Assembly (NCBI RefSeq): GCF_964204645.1
Contig: NC_134026.1
Location: forward strand, 2,356,001-2,420,000
Origin: Tubulanus polymorphus
Lineage: Eukaryota > Nemertea > Palaeonemertea > Tubulaniformes > Tubulanidae
DNA length: 64,000 nucleotides
Reading direction: 5' to 3'
Shown here: piece after piece, positions 37,501 through 51,600 of the stretch
Layout of the letters: the number at the start of each line of letters is the position of its first letter
How positions within the stretch are numbered: the stretch's first letter is position 1
Translations under genes and position numbers: made by a program
The notes under the pieces: model-generated
Database searches by the model: none
Told to the model about the DNA's origin: nothing
Seen by the model: only the letters and a program-made list of their open reading frames with translations

Positions 37501-40369
37501 AAGAGCCACATATAAATGAAAGCGATCTTCGAAAATTCGAACAATAGTGGTGCGCGGGAAAAAAATTGACCATTCTATCCGTCGGGGAAAACATGTCAAT
37601 TCATCAAAAGACTTCGAACGCAGCTCTACTCAAATTAATTATCTCTCATTTTACTTAACGTAGTCGGGCTATAATACCGATCATTTAACTGTAAAATGAT
37701 TCCCTTCATCGCGACTCATCTTATCATAAAATCGACGGATAATGTCACACGATGTCAAAAAAAAAAAAAATACGTTTCTCGCTTCAAACGAAAGATGTTC
37801 AGTTTCTGAAATGCAACTCGTTCGTTTGAACCGCATCGCGAAAAAGATCTAGACCGAGATGGTTAATTTCATTTATTGAGAAATTGCAAATTCGGCGATC
37901 AAAGCGAAATATTGAAAATCCTGAAAATTCTCTTCTGCTGGTTTGTTCAAAATCAGTTAGTGCCCAAACAAAAGCACATACGCAATCTGTTTGTTACATT
38001 CATTCATTCATTCAGTCTTGAAGAGTTCCTTCCTGTAGAGTTTATAAGTTGGTGCACTTCTAAATGGCCAGGTCTAGATGTATGCCGATTGGTCAAAATA
38101 CCAAATAAGCTCATCAATATTCAATTGAAATGCATTCAATGCAGAAATAAGAACTGACACAATGAAATACTTGACTGATGGACATGACATCAATGCTCAG
38201 ATTTTCAATTATGAAGTAGGTCTATTAGAAAAACAAAGTTTTGTTCCAGAGTATTAACCATAACTTTATCTGTTCACTCACTTTTACGCACGTCCTTTGA
38301 TGTTCAAAAGATTTTATACCGCGCGTAAACGATGAATACAAACTTAATTCATTTCCAGAAGTTTATTTTTAAAACGATTAACAAAACACCATCTAAACAG
38401 ACCAGTCTTAAAACATGTGTTCGTCAGTAATAAAATTCTTTGAAATGAACAGCAACTGCTATTTACTGGTCGGCTTTGATGTTAATTTCTATAATTCATT
38501 TCTCAACTGAGTTCTTCCGACTTTAAACTTCTCAACTAATTCGTTCTACTCCGGATTCACGAAACAAGAAAGAAACGAGAAGAAACTTCTTACCTCATTC
38601 GCTCGGTCCAAGTCGGCCATCACTATTTCCATTTCATCCGACCTGAAAATACACAAAACAAGGTCATCTTAGATCAAATGCATGTAAAGTGAATCATGTC
38701 TTTAGTCTTAAAAATTGAAGATTCTGACGTACAAATTTTCTATGGTGGAGTTTTTAATTCTGTTAAGTCCTTCGTCAGCGACAAGATCGCAATTCAATCA
38801 TAGATTTTTTAGCAATCAGTAATTGTGAACGATTTCTTATTTGAATGAGCATCGCGAACAAATTGAACGTTAGAACGTTAGTCGTATATCTACGATATAA
38901 ACAACTACCAATTTACGATAGAAAGGTCATAATCATGGTTCAGATATAGTGAATATATATATATAAATATACTAAAACTATACTAAATTAATACGAATGA
39001 ATTCTGTGTAATGATCGAGTCAGAACTGGTCATTACTAGCAATTTCTTTTCGATCAATTAATGTCCACACCCTTTGAATCAGACAAGCCTCTCCGATGCC
39101 TCTCTCTCTCTCTCTCTTATAATGTAACGTGCAAATCAAAACCGATATCAAATTTCGCACGGAAATTACTAGCGATACGAGTCCGCTACGTTTTCAAACG
39201 AGAATAGTCCCAAAAACGACCGCGGCAATATCGACGATGACAAAGAGAAGAAACACGCGGCGCGAACGTGTGGCGCGAACGTTCAAACAAACTTTACGTT
39301 TCAAACTGATCGCTGGAAATCAGCTTCATTAAAGACGAATAATAATGATCGGATTGCACTCAAGATAATGAGCTGTAAATCTATACGTGTAAATGTCAAC
39401 TGACATCCACAACTCTTATTTCAATGGATATGCAATATGCACCGATGACACGAGAAATTCATATTTCCTCTGTTTTTTTGTTGTGTTCATTACAATATTA
39501 CTTGAATACGAGCTTCAAAAGGGAAGCGATTGTTTCCTATGATCAGAAAAAGATGGACAGGGGCGAACTTCGGTTCGGTTTTTGTAGTTAGTCGACTAGT
39601 GGTTGGAACTAACCAACACACTACAATTCTGTCATCTCGGAACCAGGTCCGACCTACAGCGACCGTGCTCAATCCCGTGGTCGACTATTTCCGGACTATA
39701 GTTTCGACTAACTGACATTCCATTTTGTTCGGTTCACAAATAGTCGACTGACTCCGATAAGCGAAGTTCGCCCTGACTGAACACGATGGCCGCAGAACGG
39801 CATCGAAAAAAATGCTGCATTTTTCATTTTTCATCGTGTTGACAGTATTTATATATACTTCAATGCAAATACTGTCGACACCATGAAAAATGCAGCCAAT
39901 ATAATATGGCTTTTAATGTAGATTTGGAGAAAGATCGAGTGAACAAGCCATTTACGATGATACGTGGCTTCGATAAAACGCACAAGCACGGTGATAAGGA
40001 CAAAGTTTTATATACGAAATGGACAGTGAAGGAGGAATGGTGACGATAAAACAACAACTTGTGCAAATCAATATCGGAACGCCATTATCGGGTCTGTCTG
40101 GTTAACACCGAACAGCCATCAATTTACACAGACAAACAAGTCAAATAACACGAGTTCTCGCGTCCACAGATCAGCTATGATGCTGCTTTATGACGCTCAT
40201 TTTTATGATTAATTCAAATCGATTCGAAAAACCACAACAAAACCGTAACAATAAAAGAACTCGGTCGATAAAGTTCAACGATGAAGTTTTTAATCATTTG
40301 CCTCGGTTCTTAAGACGTAATTAAAAATTCTTTTTTCCCACGTACAAAAAACTGAGCCATCTAAAACTC

Positions 40370-40462
<93 letters not shown>

Positions 40463-43400
40463 ATCGTACTTTACAGTTATTAAGTCTAAAACAGAAATTT
40501 CTATTGAAATCACATGGCTCAAACTTCGGACTTGTTTTTTAACAAAATAGGGTTAGATTCAACTTTTAGTCAAGTTAGTTAACTAACACAAACTGGTCAA
40601 CTAAATTTACCACACAGATTACATAAAATTTACCGCGGGGATTTAACTTACATAATGTGACATAAAGACTACATGAATTTGTTAATTGATGGAGACCCCA
40701 ATGTACCAAGCCTAACGATATATATGTAATATTCTGAATTAATATCAATTTACAAGTCGCAGATGGCAGGCAGGTCAATTACTAAACCTCAAGCGTATTG
40801 GTGATAAGAAAATCATTGCCCCAGTGTTCATATACAATTCTTTGAAATCAATGTTAAATCATAAAACTTTTGCATAGATTTAGTCAACTCAGTGAACCAA
40901 CACAAACTGGTCAATGAAGTTCACCACAGGGATTGCATATGTGAACTTATGTACCTTATCTTACAGCATGACTACATGAATGTGATAATTGACGGAGACC
41001 CCACCGTACCAATCCTAATGGTATATACCAAATTTCCTGAATTAACATCAATTTACAAGTTGTAGATATCAGGCAGGGATTGACCCCCAGGGTCCGAATA
41101 ACATGACAATTCTTTGAATCCACGTTAAATCATCAAACTTTCAAATACATCTTAATTCAATTCAGTAAGATAGAAAACGATTTCGACGATACTTGAAATA
41201 CAATTAAAATGCAGCTTAAATTATGACGAATAGAATAGATATCAATGACATACCTTGAATTCGAGCGAGTGACATCTCAGAAGAAAGCGCTTCTACTCAA
41301 TGATAAACCTCACGCGCATGTCTCGCGTTATATATTTATTCCAATTATTAATTTATTGATTGTTTTAATGCAGTACGGTGAACCCGACGATGTTTAACCA
41401 ACCGTGTGATAACCACAACGACAACGAAATCGTTCCAAATTTGACAAGTTTTTTTCGCCTATTTTTTCGCCGCCGGTGCTAGCGACCGATACACGACGAC
41501 GACGGGGACGATGCGCGTACGGGGATACCGCGGATACCACCCGCCCCGATGCGCATATACGACGCAATAAGCCCCGAAGGTGCGTATAAATACAGGGCAA
41601 ACGAGTCTCTCTCTCTCTCGTAAAGAGAATGAGATAAAATTAATGAAGAAAGAGAATGAAGAGATCGTACGGCAGGGGTGGTGGCTCACGCGGCCGATCA
41701 GGTAAGAAGTTTTCATACAGTTCGACTGATATCTATCTATAAATCAGCGCAATCGCGTTCAGCCAATCGCGTTCATTCAACGCCGGCAATCATAATTTGA
41801 TGCTAATTTGTATTAAAGCCATCGTGAAAATGAGGATTGATTCACACGTGAGTCGTGTGTCGCCGCGCCGCCGCAGCCGTGCCCCGGCTAACTCGCACCG
41901 ATATAAACCAATAACGGCACATTTTGAATTCGATTCGTAAGAACGCGAGCGTCGATGCCGACAGCGAACGAAGGGGGGCTCCTATTGAAATTGGAAAATT
42001 CGTTAGAAACCGAATTTAATCGGTATTCGCGCCGAACCGAGCCGAGTTTCGCTAAATACCATCAATCGAATCGATACGAGGCCGAAGGGCAGATTTTACA
42101 CCGACGACGACGGAAACAGCCGATAAATGACAACTCTTTCAGAAAAATACCAATAATAATGTTGATTTATCATCTACAGATCAGAATAATACAATTTACA
42201 GTTGCGTGTCTCCCCTCGAGGCAAACAATGAGGTGAAATACAGCGCCGAAAAATTCACCGATTAACGACCGAACGAGCTGGGTCAGTATTTTTCACCCGC
42301 GGGTCGTTTTATCGGATCGCGTCGTTATTCGTTATAAAACGATTCGCCGAATCTTTAAAAAACTCGCCGCGCGATAACTTTCGAAAGAAAAAGAGACACA
42401 GACGAAGACGCTTTGATTTACCCTAACCCTCGGTGTCATCTGATAATCTTTATGTATCTAAGGACAGCACTTAACGGTATATTGATCTGCTAATGGACCC
42501 GATATTTAAGATTTGTCCATCTGTTTCAATAACACACGAGACACAAACGATGTTCAAAGGCCGGATATCGATGGAACGGATGTTGAAGAAAATGTTTTTA
42601 AAATCTATAGATTCGCGGAGAGATATGAAATCGGTGTAAGACCTCGGCGAACTTATCGAATGAGGAAGGACGATAAAAATAGAGCTAACCGCAAAAGTTC
42701 AGGAGCCTGATTCCCCGAGTCAAAACTAACGACGTGGCGGTGGTTTTGATTCGTACCCAGTCGTACCCTGGGTAATAGAAAGTAAAGCCCGATCGGCGAC
42801 AAATTCTCTACGATATCGCCTAGTCAGCGGACACCGGCAACCTTCAGCAGCCGAGATCGGCCGAAATCGCCCGAGTCACCTAGTGCGCACTGCTACCAGC
42901 GACAAGTCAGTTCAAATCCCATAAAATAGCAAATCAGTGCCGAGATAGAAATCATGTACGAATTCACGAATAGGGAAAAAATGAAGTGATGCCAACAGCT
43001 AGAAGCGCCACGTTACGACTCTTGATTCGGCCACAAAAATCACCATCTGCGACCGGCTGACGGTCGTCGGTGATTTAAACCGAAGTTGCCGGCGATTAAA
43101 AATCAAACAATTTGGTAAAAATTGTGCGAGCGGGGTTTAGTCGATTTACAATCTGAAGAAGACGAGCGAAACTACGACTGCCTAACTCAGCCTCGACGCT
43201 CACAGAATTATCGAAAACCTATTAACGACTAAGTCGCAATTGCGATGACTGAAAAGAGATACAGCAATTTGTTTTATAGGCTCCTTAGTTACCAAAACAG
43301 CGTTGAACCTAATCATCCGACAGCGTGTATCATCAGTCAATCGATGTGTCATTATCTGCAACATTCATTACTGAAAATATATCTATAGCAACAATACTCC

Positions 43401-46400
43401 CAATAGACAGGTCATAAAGACACATAATGCTCCAACATTTATTGCAATCCAATAAACTGGAAAATGCACCAAGCGATCCATCGTCAGTCAGTTAGTCTAC
43501 GCTCGTTCACGAACAGTATAAACAGATTAATATTGTAGATAATGAGAAAGACATATGAAGACTGCTTCGTTGCTGGCTTAGTTTTCAGTTGAACAACGAT
43601 ATTTTTCGTTTATCTCGGGACTGTGGGGGCATTGATGAGAGATCACGGACCAAGCGGGCAAAAGAAAGAGAGAGAGTGAGACAAAGAGAGTGAGGCGAGA
43701 CAGAGAGTGGAACGGCTGACTAGTTTAATTACTACATATTAACCTGGACCCAGTTCCACAGTTGCGAGTGAGAGTCGACTAAACAAGAACCGTACAAATG
43801 ACTCCTGTTTACTGACGTATCACTTTTCCAGTTGAGAGACTGATATAACCAACCGCTGCGCTATGACCTGCAACCAGTTCTTTTTGCCTATCATCGTCAT
43901 TTCGCTGCGAGGGAAACATTTTCCATCTCGACGCTTACAAGACGAGAGCTCGGGTATGGTATAAACGAGCATGATTATTCTCCTTTGCTTCGACTTCGTG
44001 TCGAGCCATTAAGGTTAATGTTTGCATGAGCCGATGAGCGAGCGCGCGCACGCGCCGGTGCGGTCATCATTTTCCTTACGTCGTCGTCGCCGCCGCGCGA
44101 AGGATGCACCGGTGCACAAAAAACCAATCGGCAAGTTGTTTCAATCACCGCTGGATCAAACAGTGTAATCACGGTTATTGCCGACCGGGCTTTGTTCCGC
44201 GGCGACAACAGCCCTTTGACACAGTAATCCCGATGGAATGCTATCAACAAGATCAAAGCCGCAGTAGTAAGCCCTTCTTTAAGGTGTCAAACGATCAAAC
44301 CAATGGACTGGCACGTAGATATATATACACGTTCCTGATCCCCTTGTTTGCATTAATATCGAATAGTTATTCTCATAGCGGGTCAAATCTGAGGCCTGAA
44401 CCGATGCATCCAGTTGAACCGCGATGACGCGGCCATTAACGAAAATTAATCGACGACTTCAAAGCGTTCAGTAATGATTATCAGTCGCAAATTAATTACC
44501 GAAACGTGAGTCAATGCGACGATCTTTAATCGCGTGGTCTTAGATCGCGAGGAAATAGTTGTGAAATTATTACTTACCATCATCTTAAAACAAATCATCA
44601 AAAGAATGAGAGGGTTGGAATAGTGCAACACCTCGTCATGCCTCGGCCCTGATATAAATTCGGTATCGACTATGAATTCATCTATTTTTTGATCGCTTGA
44701 TCACAGTTGTCACAATTTGTGGCCAAATGGTATTTTTCCCCGACCAGCCATTCTTGCGCACAAAATAATCACAGAACTGTATCGGGATTTATTTGAAGCC
44801 AGAGTTCTGAGAATCATTTGATAGCAAAGTCTATGATGAAGTACGGTTATTACGCGCAAAACAAAGGACAAACTAAATATTGATTGTGAAAATATTGCGA
44901 ATTCAATGGGCTCTTCAAGGGCCAAATTCGCAGTTAGATTTACTGCCATTTTATTTAACGTTTCTAAAAGAACTTTAATTAATCGATACAAGCGATATTT
45001 TAATGTGATGGAGTGCACTTCAAGAGTACTACAAACTATATTCGTGCTATCTACTATTTCACCTATCTATCTATTGTCGTACGACTAGCAGCCATTTTTT
45101 TTGCAACGGGCCTCGTTACAGATGAAATCATTTCTTAATCGGATAATTCTTAGTTACCGGGTTTCTTTCAGCCATTCGGCCGACGTCTCCCAACGAGCCG
45201 AGATTTTTTTCTTCAATTCATCCGAAGAATGAATCCCTTAATGCCGTTCGGATAACGACCAGGTCCGATTCCAAAAACTTCGATCAATGATTTTACAAAA
45301 TGATAACTGAATGAACATTCTCAAACGCAATAGATATATTATTTTCAGGAAGAGAGAGCGGCAGAGAGAGAGAGGCAAAGAGAGAGAGAGGCAAAGAGAG
45401 AGCGATGAGAGTTTGCTATACGAACGAACGAAGAAACACTGTAATTCGAATACACCATTCGTTTATACAGAAAGGCAGAGAAATGACATTTGCAATGATT
45501 TTTTAAGTCGGAATCGTTGAATTCTCCCGATAGAATCCGTCTTACAGATAGATTTTCCTCATCTGATTCACGACGAAGACGACGAAGACGAATCTTCGGT
45601 TGCATGAGATCATGCAATCACGAAACATTCTTGAATTCAATACAATGAACGTTGACAAGGTGGCTTATTCGTACGCTGCAGAGGCTCGACCGAAACATAC
45701 CCGCTACTTCCGATCTGACATGCAACTTCTGGCTTAGAAAAATCTAATGATTCCAATCGAATTCAGGTTGTCATCTCGAATCTATGATTACACGAAAGTG
45801 ACATTTCACAAATACCGCCTGCATACGATATGTACATATATACCTAGTAGCTAGAAAAATAGCAGTCATTAAGTTGCCATTTTTACGAATGACGAGTGAG
45901 TGCATTCTAGAAGTTACTGAAGGCACTCCATGAAGAAGTTCACACTGAAATTGGTTATAGCCGCGTTCACATCACGTTATTCAAAACTTTCTAAATTTAG
46001 TCCAAGCCGACCAAGCATTCGTTCTATCGAAACGTCAGTTCTATTTCAGATCAGATCAACTCAGCTGACCAAAAGATACATCCATATCTGTTCTAAATTT
46101 CAAAAACAACCATTTCTGTGAATAGAAACTTAAGTCTGTCAATCAGTTTTGCGTCTAGCTGGACCAGCGATAAGAGCTGATTTAAAACCATGAATGAAGG
46201 TACAGCAATGATTTGGTCCATGCTCAATGGGTCCGTTCCACAGGCATGGGCCAAATTAGAACAACGAACAAGCAATAATGTGAATGCACCTAAATAGTAA
46301 TTCTATTTTATGGACTTGTTCTGGATGAAATTTGCGCGTTGAACACAGGTATTTATAGCTGATTCTACAAACCGTCTCTCGGTTGTGCTGCAAACAAAGT

Positions 46401-48561
46401 AAGGCAGAATTTGATAACAGTTGATAACGACGAATGACGCCGGTGATAAATAAGAAATCAGGGACTCGGTTAAAACTAGCTTCAAGCGAGATATTTCAAG
46501 GGATGGAATTGAAGTCCCCCGAACCAGGAAACAACCCGATCCATCGCGCTATATATAGAGTATCATTCTGTACTGACGATTTCATCTCAGGACAGGAAAC
46601 TTTCGCTTCAAATTTGTCAGATAACATTATACTGGAGTCGCTGCGGACCGGTTATAAAGTCAATACAACTTAGATCTTTACCGAACTAGTAAGAGTTGAC
46701 GATTGCTGTCGCAGCGTGGAGGTGACAACTTCTCAAAACTCCCATCCGACAGTTGCATTTATCAAATTGCCATTTGTCGGAGGTTCTTCCGATAGCCATC
46801 GGAATATTTCGATGATGGTGGAAGTATAATTACGATCTTTCGCAAGATTAAGCATAAACGATAGCCGCGATATATTCACGTTGAAGATGACACGTCCATA
46901 GTTGAGTCATTGATGAAGACAATCTTTTAACTCATTCTCCATCATGGCCTTCTACTCGGCGAGCGAGAGCTTAAGAGCAATTCAGTTTAACATAAGTCTG
47001 AGTAAGAATTGAGAAGATACGCCACGAGTGCTCTATATGTTTTGATTCCGGAATCAAATCAATTGAAGGAAAATCAAAAGTTATAATCAGGAAGAAAAGC
47101 ATAGGATCTATTTAAGAGGGGCCCCATTTATTTGATATACCTTTTCCCCGATTACTCCCCGACATAGAAACTGTTCGATTAGCAATTTCAACAAATTTCA
47201 CAGACTTTTCCTTGATTTTTAGTTTTTTAACAAATTTCCCCTAACTGTTCCCTGACTTTTTTAAAGAATAGAAAATTGCCCTCATTATCCCTGATTTTCA
47301 GGTAAGTGCGACCCCCCCTGTCATGTATTTTTCTCATCGAAGTTATTACATCGACATCGATTCTACTATTTCGCTTTTAAAGGCGAAATATTGGTGAAAT
47401 TGCGTTGCCATTTTTCACCGGTGCTCTGAAGCGTGTGGTGAATTTCCCAGAATCGATTTCTATCTATCAGTAAATTACAATAACACTTTATGCAATATCA
47501 GTCTCATCATGCGATGACAATAGTGTCAAACACAATTATCGACTCGCTTCACTTCAAACTCTTTCTTCGTTAATCATTATTTCTTTAACACACGCAAAGT
47601 CCTTAGGTACACGATTTCAGTTCATGCACCATCGAAAAAACAAAAAATCATCCACCAATTCAAACCTTTTATTGAAAATACATTAATTAATGGATATAAA
47701 GCAAATACAGTTAGGAACAATGTTTTAGTTCCTGATATCTGAAAATGAAAATAATTTCCACACCTACGAACAAACAACCCAAATATTTACAACCTCAAAA
47801 TCAAGAGCAGATTTCTATTTGATTGTAGAATATATCGCGAGATTACTAGACTTATGTTGGGATATCAAAAAATTGAAACTATCTTGAAACTATGACAGGA
47901 TACAAAACATTTCTGATTTCACCATTAAAAGGAAGATGTTTAATTCGATTATTTCCTGCGTTTTCTCGATTAGAAACGCTAAGGCAAACAGTGATACGGA
48001 ACTCTTAACACAGGATACTGACAATAACTAAAACACACGTTCGTTTTGTTGTTGCTCTTTGACTCAACCTTCAGGTCATCAGCTTCTAAAGGTACATATT
48101 TTCATTTAGATGAAATTGAAATTACATCAAAAAGGTTTGTACGGAACTACTGCATCAGTTCAAATAAACGCAGTTTATGAACATCTAATATTACAAAGAA
48201 TCCAGCATAGCAATACGGTCTTTACACCTAACATAATGCAAGCATGTATGTATATATATACATTTTGAATTTTAAAAAAGTAACATTAAGTTGATATAAT
48301 ACATTTCCAAAGGAAAGCATTGATTTGTCAACACCAGTGAACAATCTAAAGCCTATTATGGTTTTATTTGCCGGCTGCAAGTTTGCCATATCTCGTTACT
48401 TTGATCGATAAGTTGCCGGCTTTGAAGTTGACGACGGTTTTTCTTTTGATTTCGCGCCCGCAAATTGATGAACGCCAGTTTTTTCCGTACATAATAGTGG
48501 TTATATGTACATATGTACATATATACATATATATATATACGAATTGAATTTATTAAATATC

Positions 48562-48649
<88 letters not shown>

Positions 48650-51600
48650 GTGTAGATACGATATTTAATAAATTCAATTCGTTTAACAATAGATCGGATA
48701 CGACGCCGAGAAATCATTGAAATTCGTAAATCGTCGTTCGTTCCGAGTCTTTGTTACGAATTCAAAAAATTCACAGACATCATTATTCGTCATCATCAGT
48801 AAATCTATACCGCGTCAGACGACGTTTATTGGAGGTAACTAACTTTGGGACGTTCTACGAGGGTAGGACTGACGAAATTTCATTAATATTATATCTGTTC
48901 CGTACATCTTTATAGACGTGTTAAATACTATTCTTTAACCAACATTTCCCCTACCGCCCAACCGCACCCCCTCCCCCCCCCCCCCGGTGTCTGAAATGAA
49001 GTCTTACTATTATCATTACTATTATCATCATTAAGAAAACATAACAAAAACGAATTTGGATTATGGCGTAATTTTCTATGTTTTCGTATGTAGATAATAA
49101 AAGCTGAAATAATATCTGCGATAGAGATAGATGTATGAGAGAACCTGATCCGAAATATTTAGCGAATTCGACTGTCAAAATGATGAACATGACACATACC
49201 TAGACGAGCGTATCAGTTGTCATTGTGAGCTATTATATAAATATTGCCAGAAATTGAATTTCCACCCACAGACAAGAACACGAAGAAACTTTTCCCAACG
49301 TTCGCATCGATCATAATACGATTCCGCGATCAAATTCGTTTGAAGTTTGGCCACGAATTTCAGAATTATAGATGAACAAAGAAGAAGCATATCTATGTGA
49401 TATGTACGAGATGAACGGCATCATCTCATAACATAATATTACAATTTAGATCTCATTGCATTGGCACGTGTATTATTACACCACGTACATAATCTATGAC
49501 ACATCGAAGTTTCCTTGAAAACTTGTGTGAAGTTGGTGAGCTCGCCGAATCGATATCAATGCAACAGCAAGACTCAAGTTGCACAGTAAGTTCTCAGATT
49601 TGAAGTCTTTGATACGAACACGTTTCAGACGTAGAATAGATTTTTTCAGTGGTTTTTGATTTTTTTTCAACGTCGGCAGAAAAACTCGATAATTTGGCAA
49701 CAAAAAAAAAAGAAATTCTACAATAATTCATCGAACAATTTGCATTTCGTTCCACTACATTTCGACTAGTAATTGCTGTGCATTGATCTCCAATCATAGC
49801 TGTTATTAGGACCCATCTTGTCGCTAATTACCCTATATTGATTTTCTCCAAATGAGCTTAATGACTATGCGTGATAATATCAGCTTAAAACCCCTCTCTA
49901 AGAAGAGGGTTAAGTAATAACTTGTCGATAAGGCACTGAATATTGGACAATTGATTACCAATAATAGATGTTCTCCGACCACATGATTGCAATAAATCAG
50001 AATTTCTTACGTCGCGGGAAGATTTTATATATTGTGAATGTAGACATCTGAACATATTGAAGATAGAGATCGATGTCGGTGGAGAAGATGTTTGTACTTA
50101 CTTAGCGGAGGTTGCTTCGTCGTATTTGGCTTTGAGATCAAACAGTTCAGATTGATTTCCATCCAAGGCTGAAAAAGCATCGAAAATAACGAACTTTATC
50201 GACGTAACGAGATGAAACGGAATTCGGCGTCCGAAAATATCCAGTTACATCTGACGACAGTAATCTCCAAGAGGGGTTTAAGACGGGCGACCGATCTGTT
50301 AAATGTAACATCCACAACTCTGAAAATCAGCCCGTTTTAAAACGTCTGCACCTGCCTATCTATACATCAAGTTGATGTCAATTCTAACAAAGCTTTGAAA
50401 ACTAGTGATTCAACATAGAAAAATAGCACATTTCACCAAAATCAAGCTTTATATTCATAACTTAAGTGGACACCAATAGCTTAAGTTACTTTAAAATATC
50501 ATATTTCTGATAGACTTGCATGTAAAGAGCACCGACTACAACCCCCTGTATGAGGACACCGGTCGAGGTAAATTAGAGTCTCGAAAACTGAGAACAAGTT
50601 TAAAGCCGGCTAATATTGTTCCCCCCATAATATATGGAATATTGAAGGAACAAACTGGACTCTGCACTAGTAAATCGATGATATTTACCACTCTGTAAAG
50701 AGACAACTTTTTGTTCAGCTTCACCGAGTTTCCTAGCTACGTCCATCTGCATCTGTTGCAACTGTTGTTCTTTTTCGAGGAATTGTCGTTGAAGCTCGCG
50801 CTCTTTCTCCTTCGCTCGAGACTGAAAAATATACAACACGATCGTCATTCGTAATTGCGCGGAACGCGACGGAAAAACATCATTCCTAAAATAGATAGAA
50901 TAGATTACAATTGAGAGTTCACACTCGGCTTAAACAAGTGCTTGTTGTTTCTCATCTCGTTGAATAATTGATTAAATATTAATAAACATGATTAGAATCT
51001 TCTTTATTCGAGTCTTACAAAGCTTTTTCGCTTGAACGTTGATATCTTTGGGGCATATTGCTCGTTGCGAAGATGAAAAAAAAAAATCAAACTGCAAAAG
51101 CTGAACGGGGTTCCGACGAACTAGGAAGTTGAGTATGTTGCAGCCGAATGAAATCCAAATGTCAAACCTAGCCAAAAACCAAACGTTCAATATTGCTAAT
51201 TGCATCGAATATATTGGTCAACGCGAATTAATCCTGATATAATACGAGCGGGGCGTTATTAAACAACTACAGGTACGGCGCGCGAACGAGAGCTTTCTCT
51301 TTCATCGCAACAATCAAATTTGCCGTCAGCGAAAAACACAACAAGCAAATAGATCTGTGACGACGCATCGAAGATTTTCAATCCGAGCAACGTTTCGTTC
51401 ATCATTAACAAATTGTTATCTCGGCTTCCAATCATCAGTGATCAGAACCGGCGCTCGCAGTCCTCTTTACCCCTCAACGTTAAGCCGCTTACGGGCTTAA
51501 ACTTGCATCTTCGGTTCCAAGGGCTGAATTGAACTGCCATCCGCAATAATTACAAAAGACCCGACTCAAAGGAAATAATTATCGGACAAATCCTCCGCAC

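Larger units (their letters stand above)
38643..50101. other. Large CUX/CASP intron (11.5 kb)
   Basis: No exon recognised on either strand. Contains two (TA)n tracts, a TIR-bounded element (39558-39775), an 83-base hairpin (39814-39896), a pair of diverged ~300-base direct repeats (40560-41080), CpG-richer stretches around 41450-42400, GA-rich tracts near 43660 and 45350, and a long inverted repeat at 48540-48681. Open frames such as 44104-44427 have no motif. Confidence 0.6.

Noticed and set aside
41250-41275. Second possible alternative CUX first exon (ATG at 41275 on the minus strand, reading MSLARIQ, before GTATGT)
   Set aside because: The donor leaves one base, but the next exon at 38642 needs two and the one at 33976 needs none, so joining breaks the frame at once.
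44104-44427. 107-codon plus-strand open frame in the large intron
   Set aside because: No domain, splice partner or promoter; low-complexity composition consistent with chance.
49195-49230. ATG followed by a short frame and a GTATGT donor on the minus strand
   Set aside because: A TAG stop lies directly at the junction, so it cannot encode an N-terminus for CUX.
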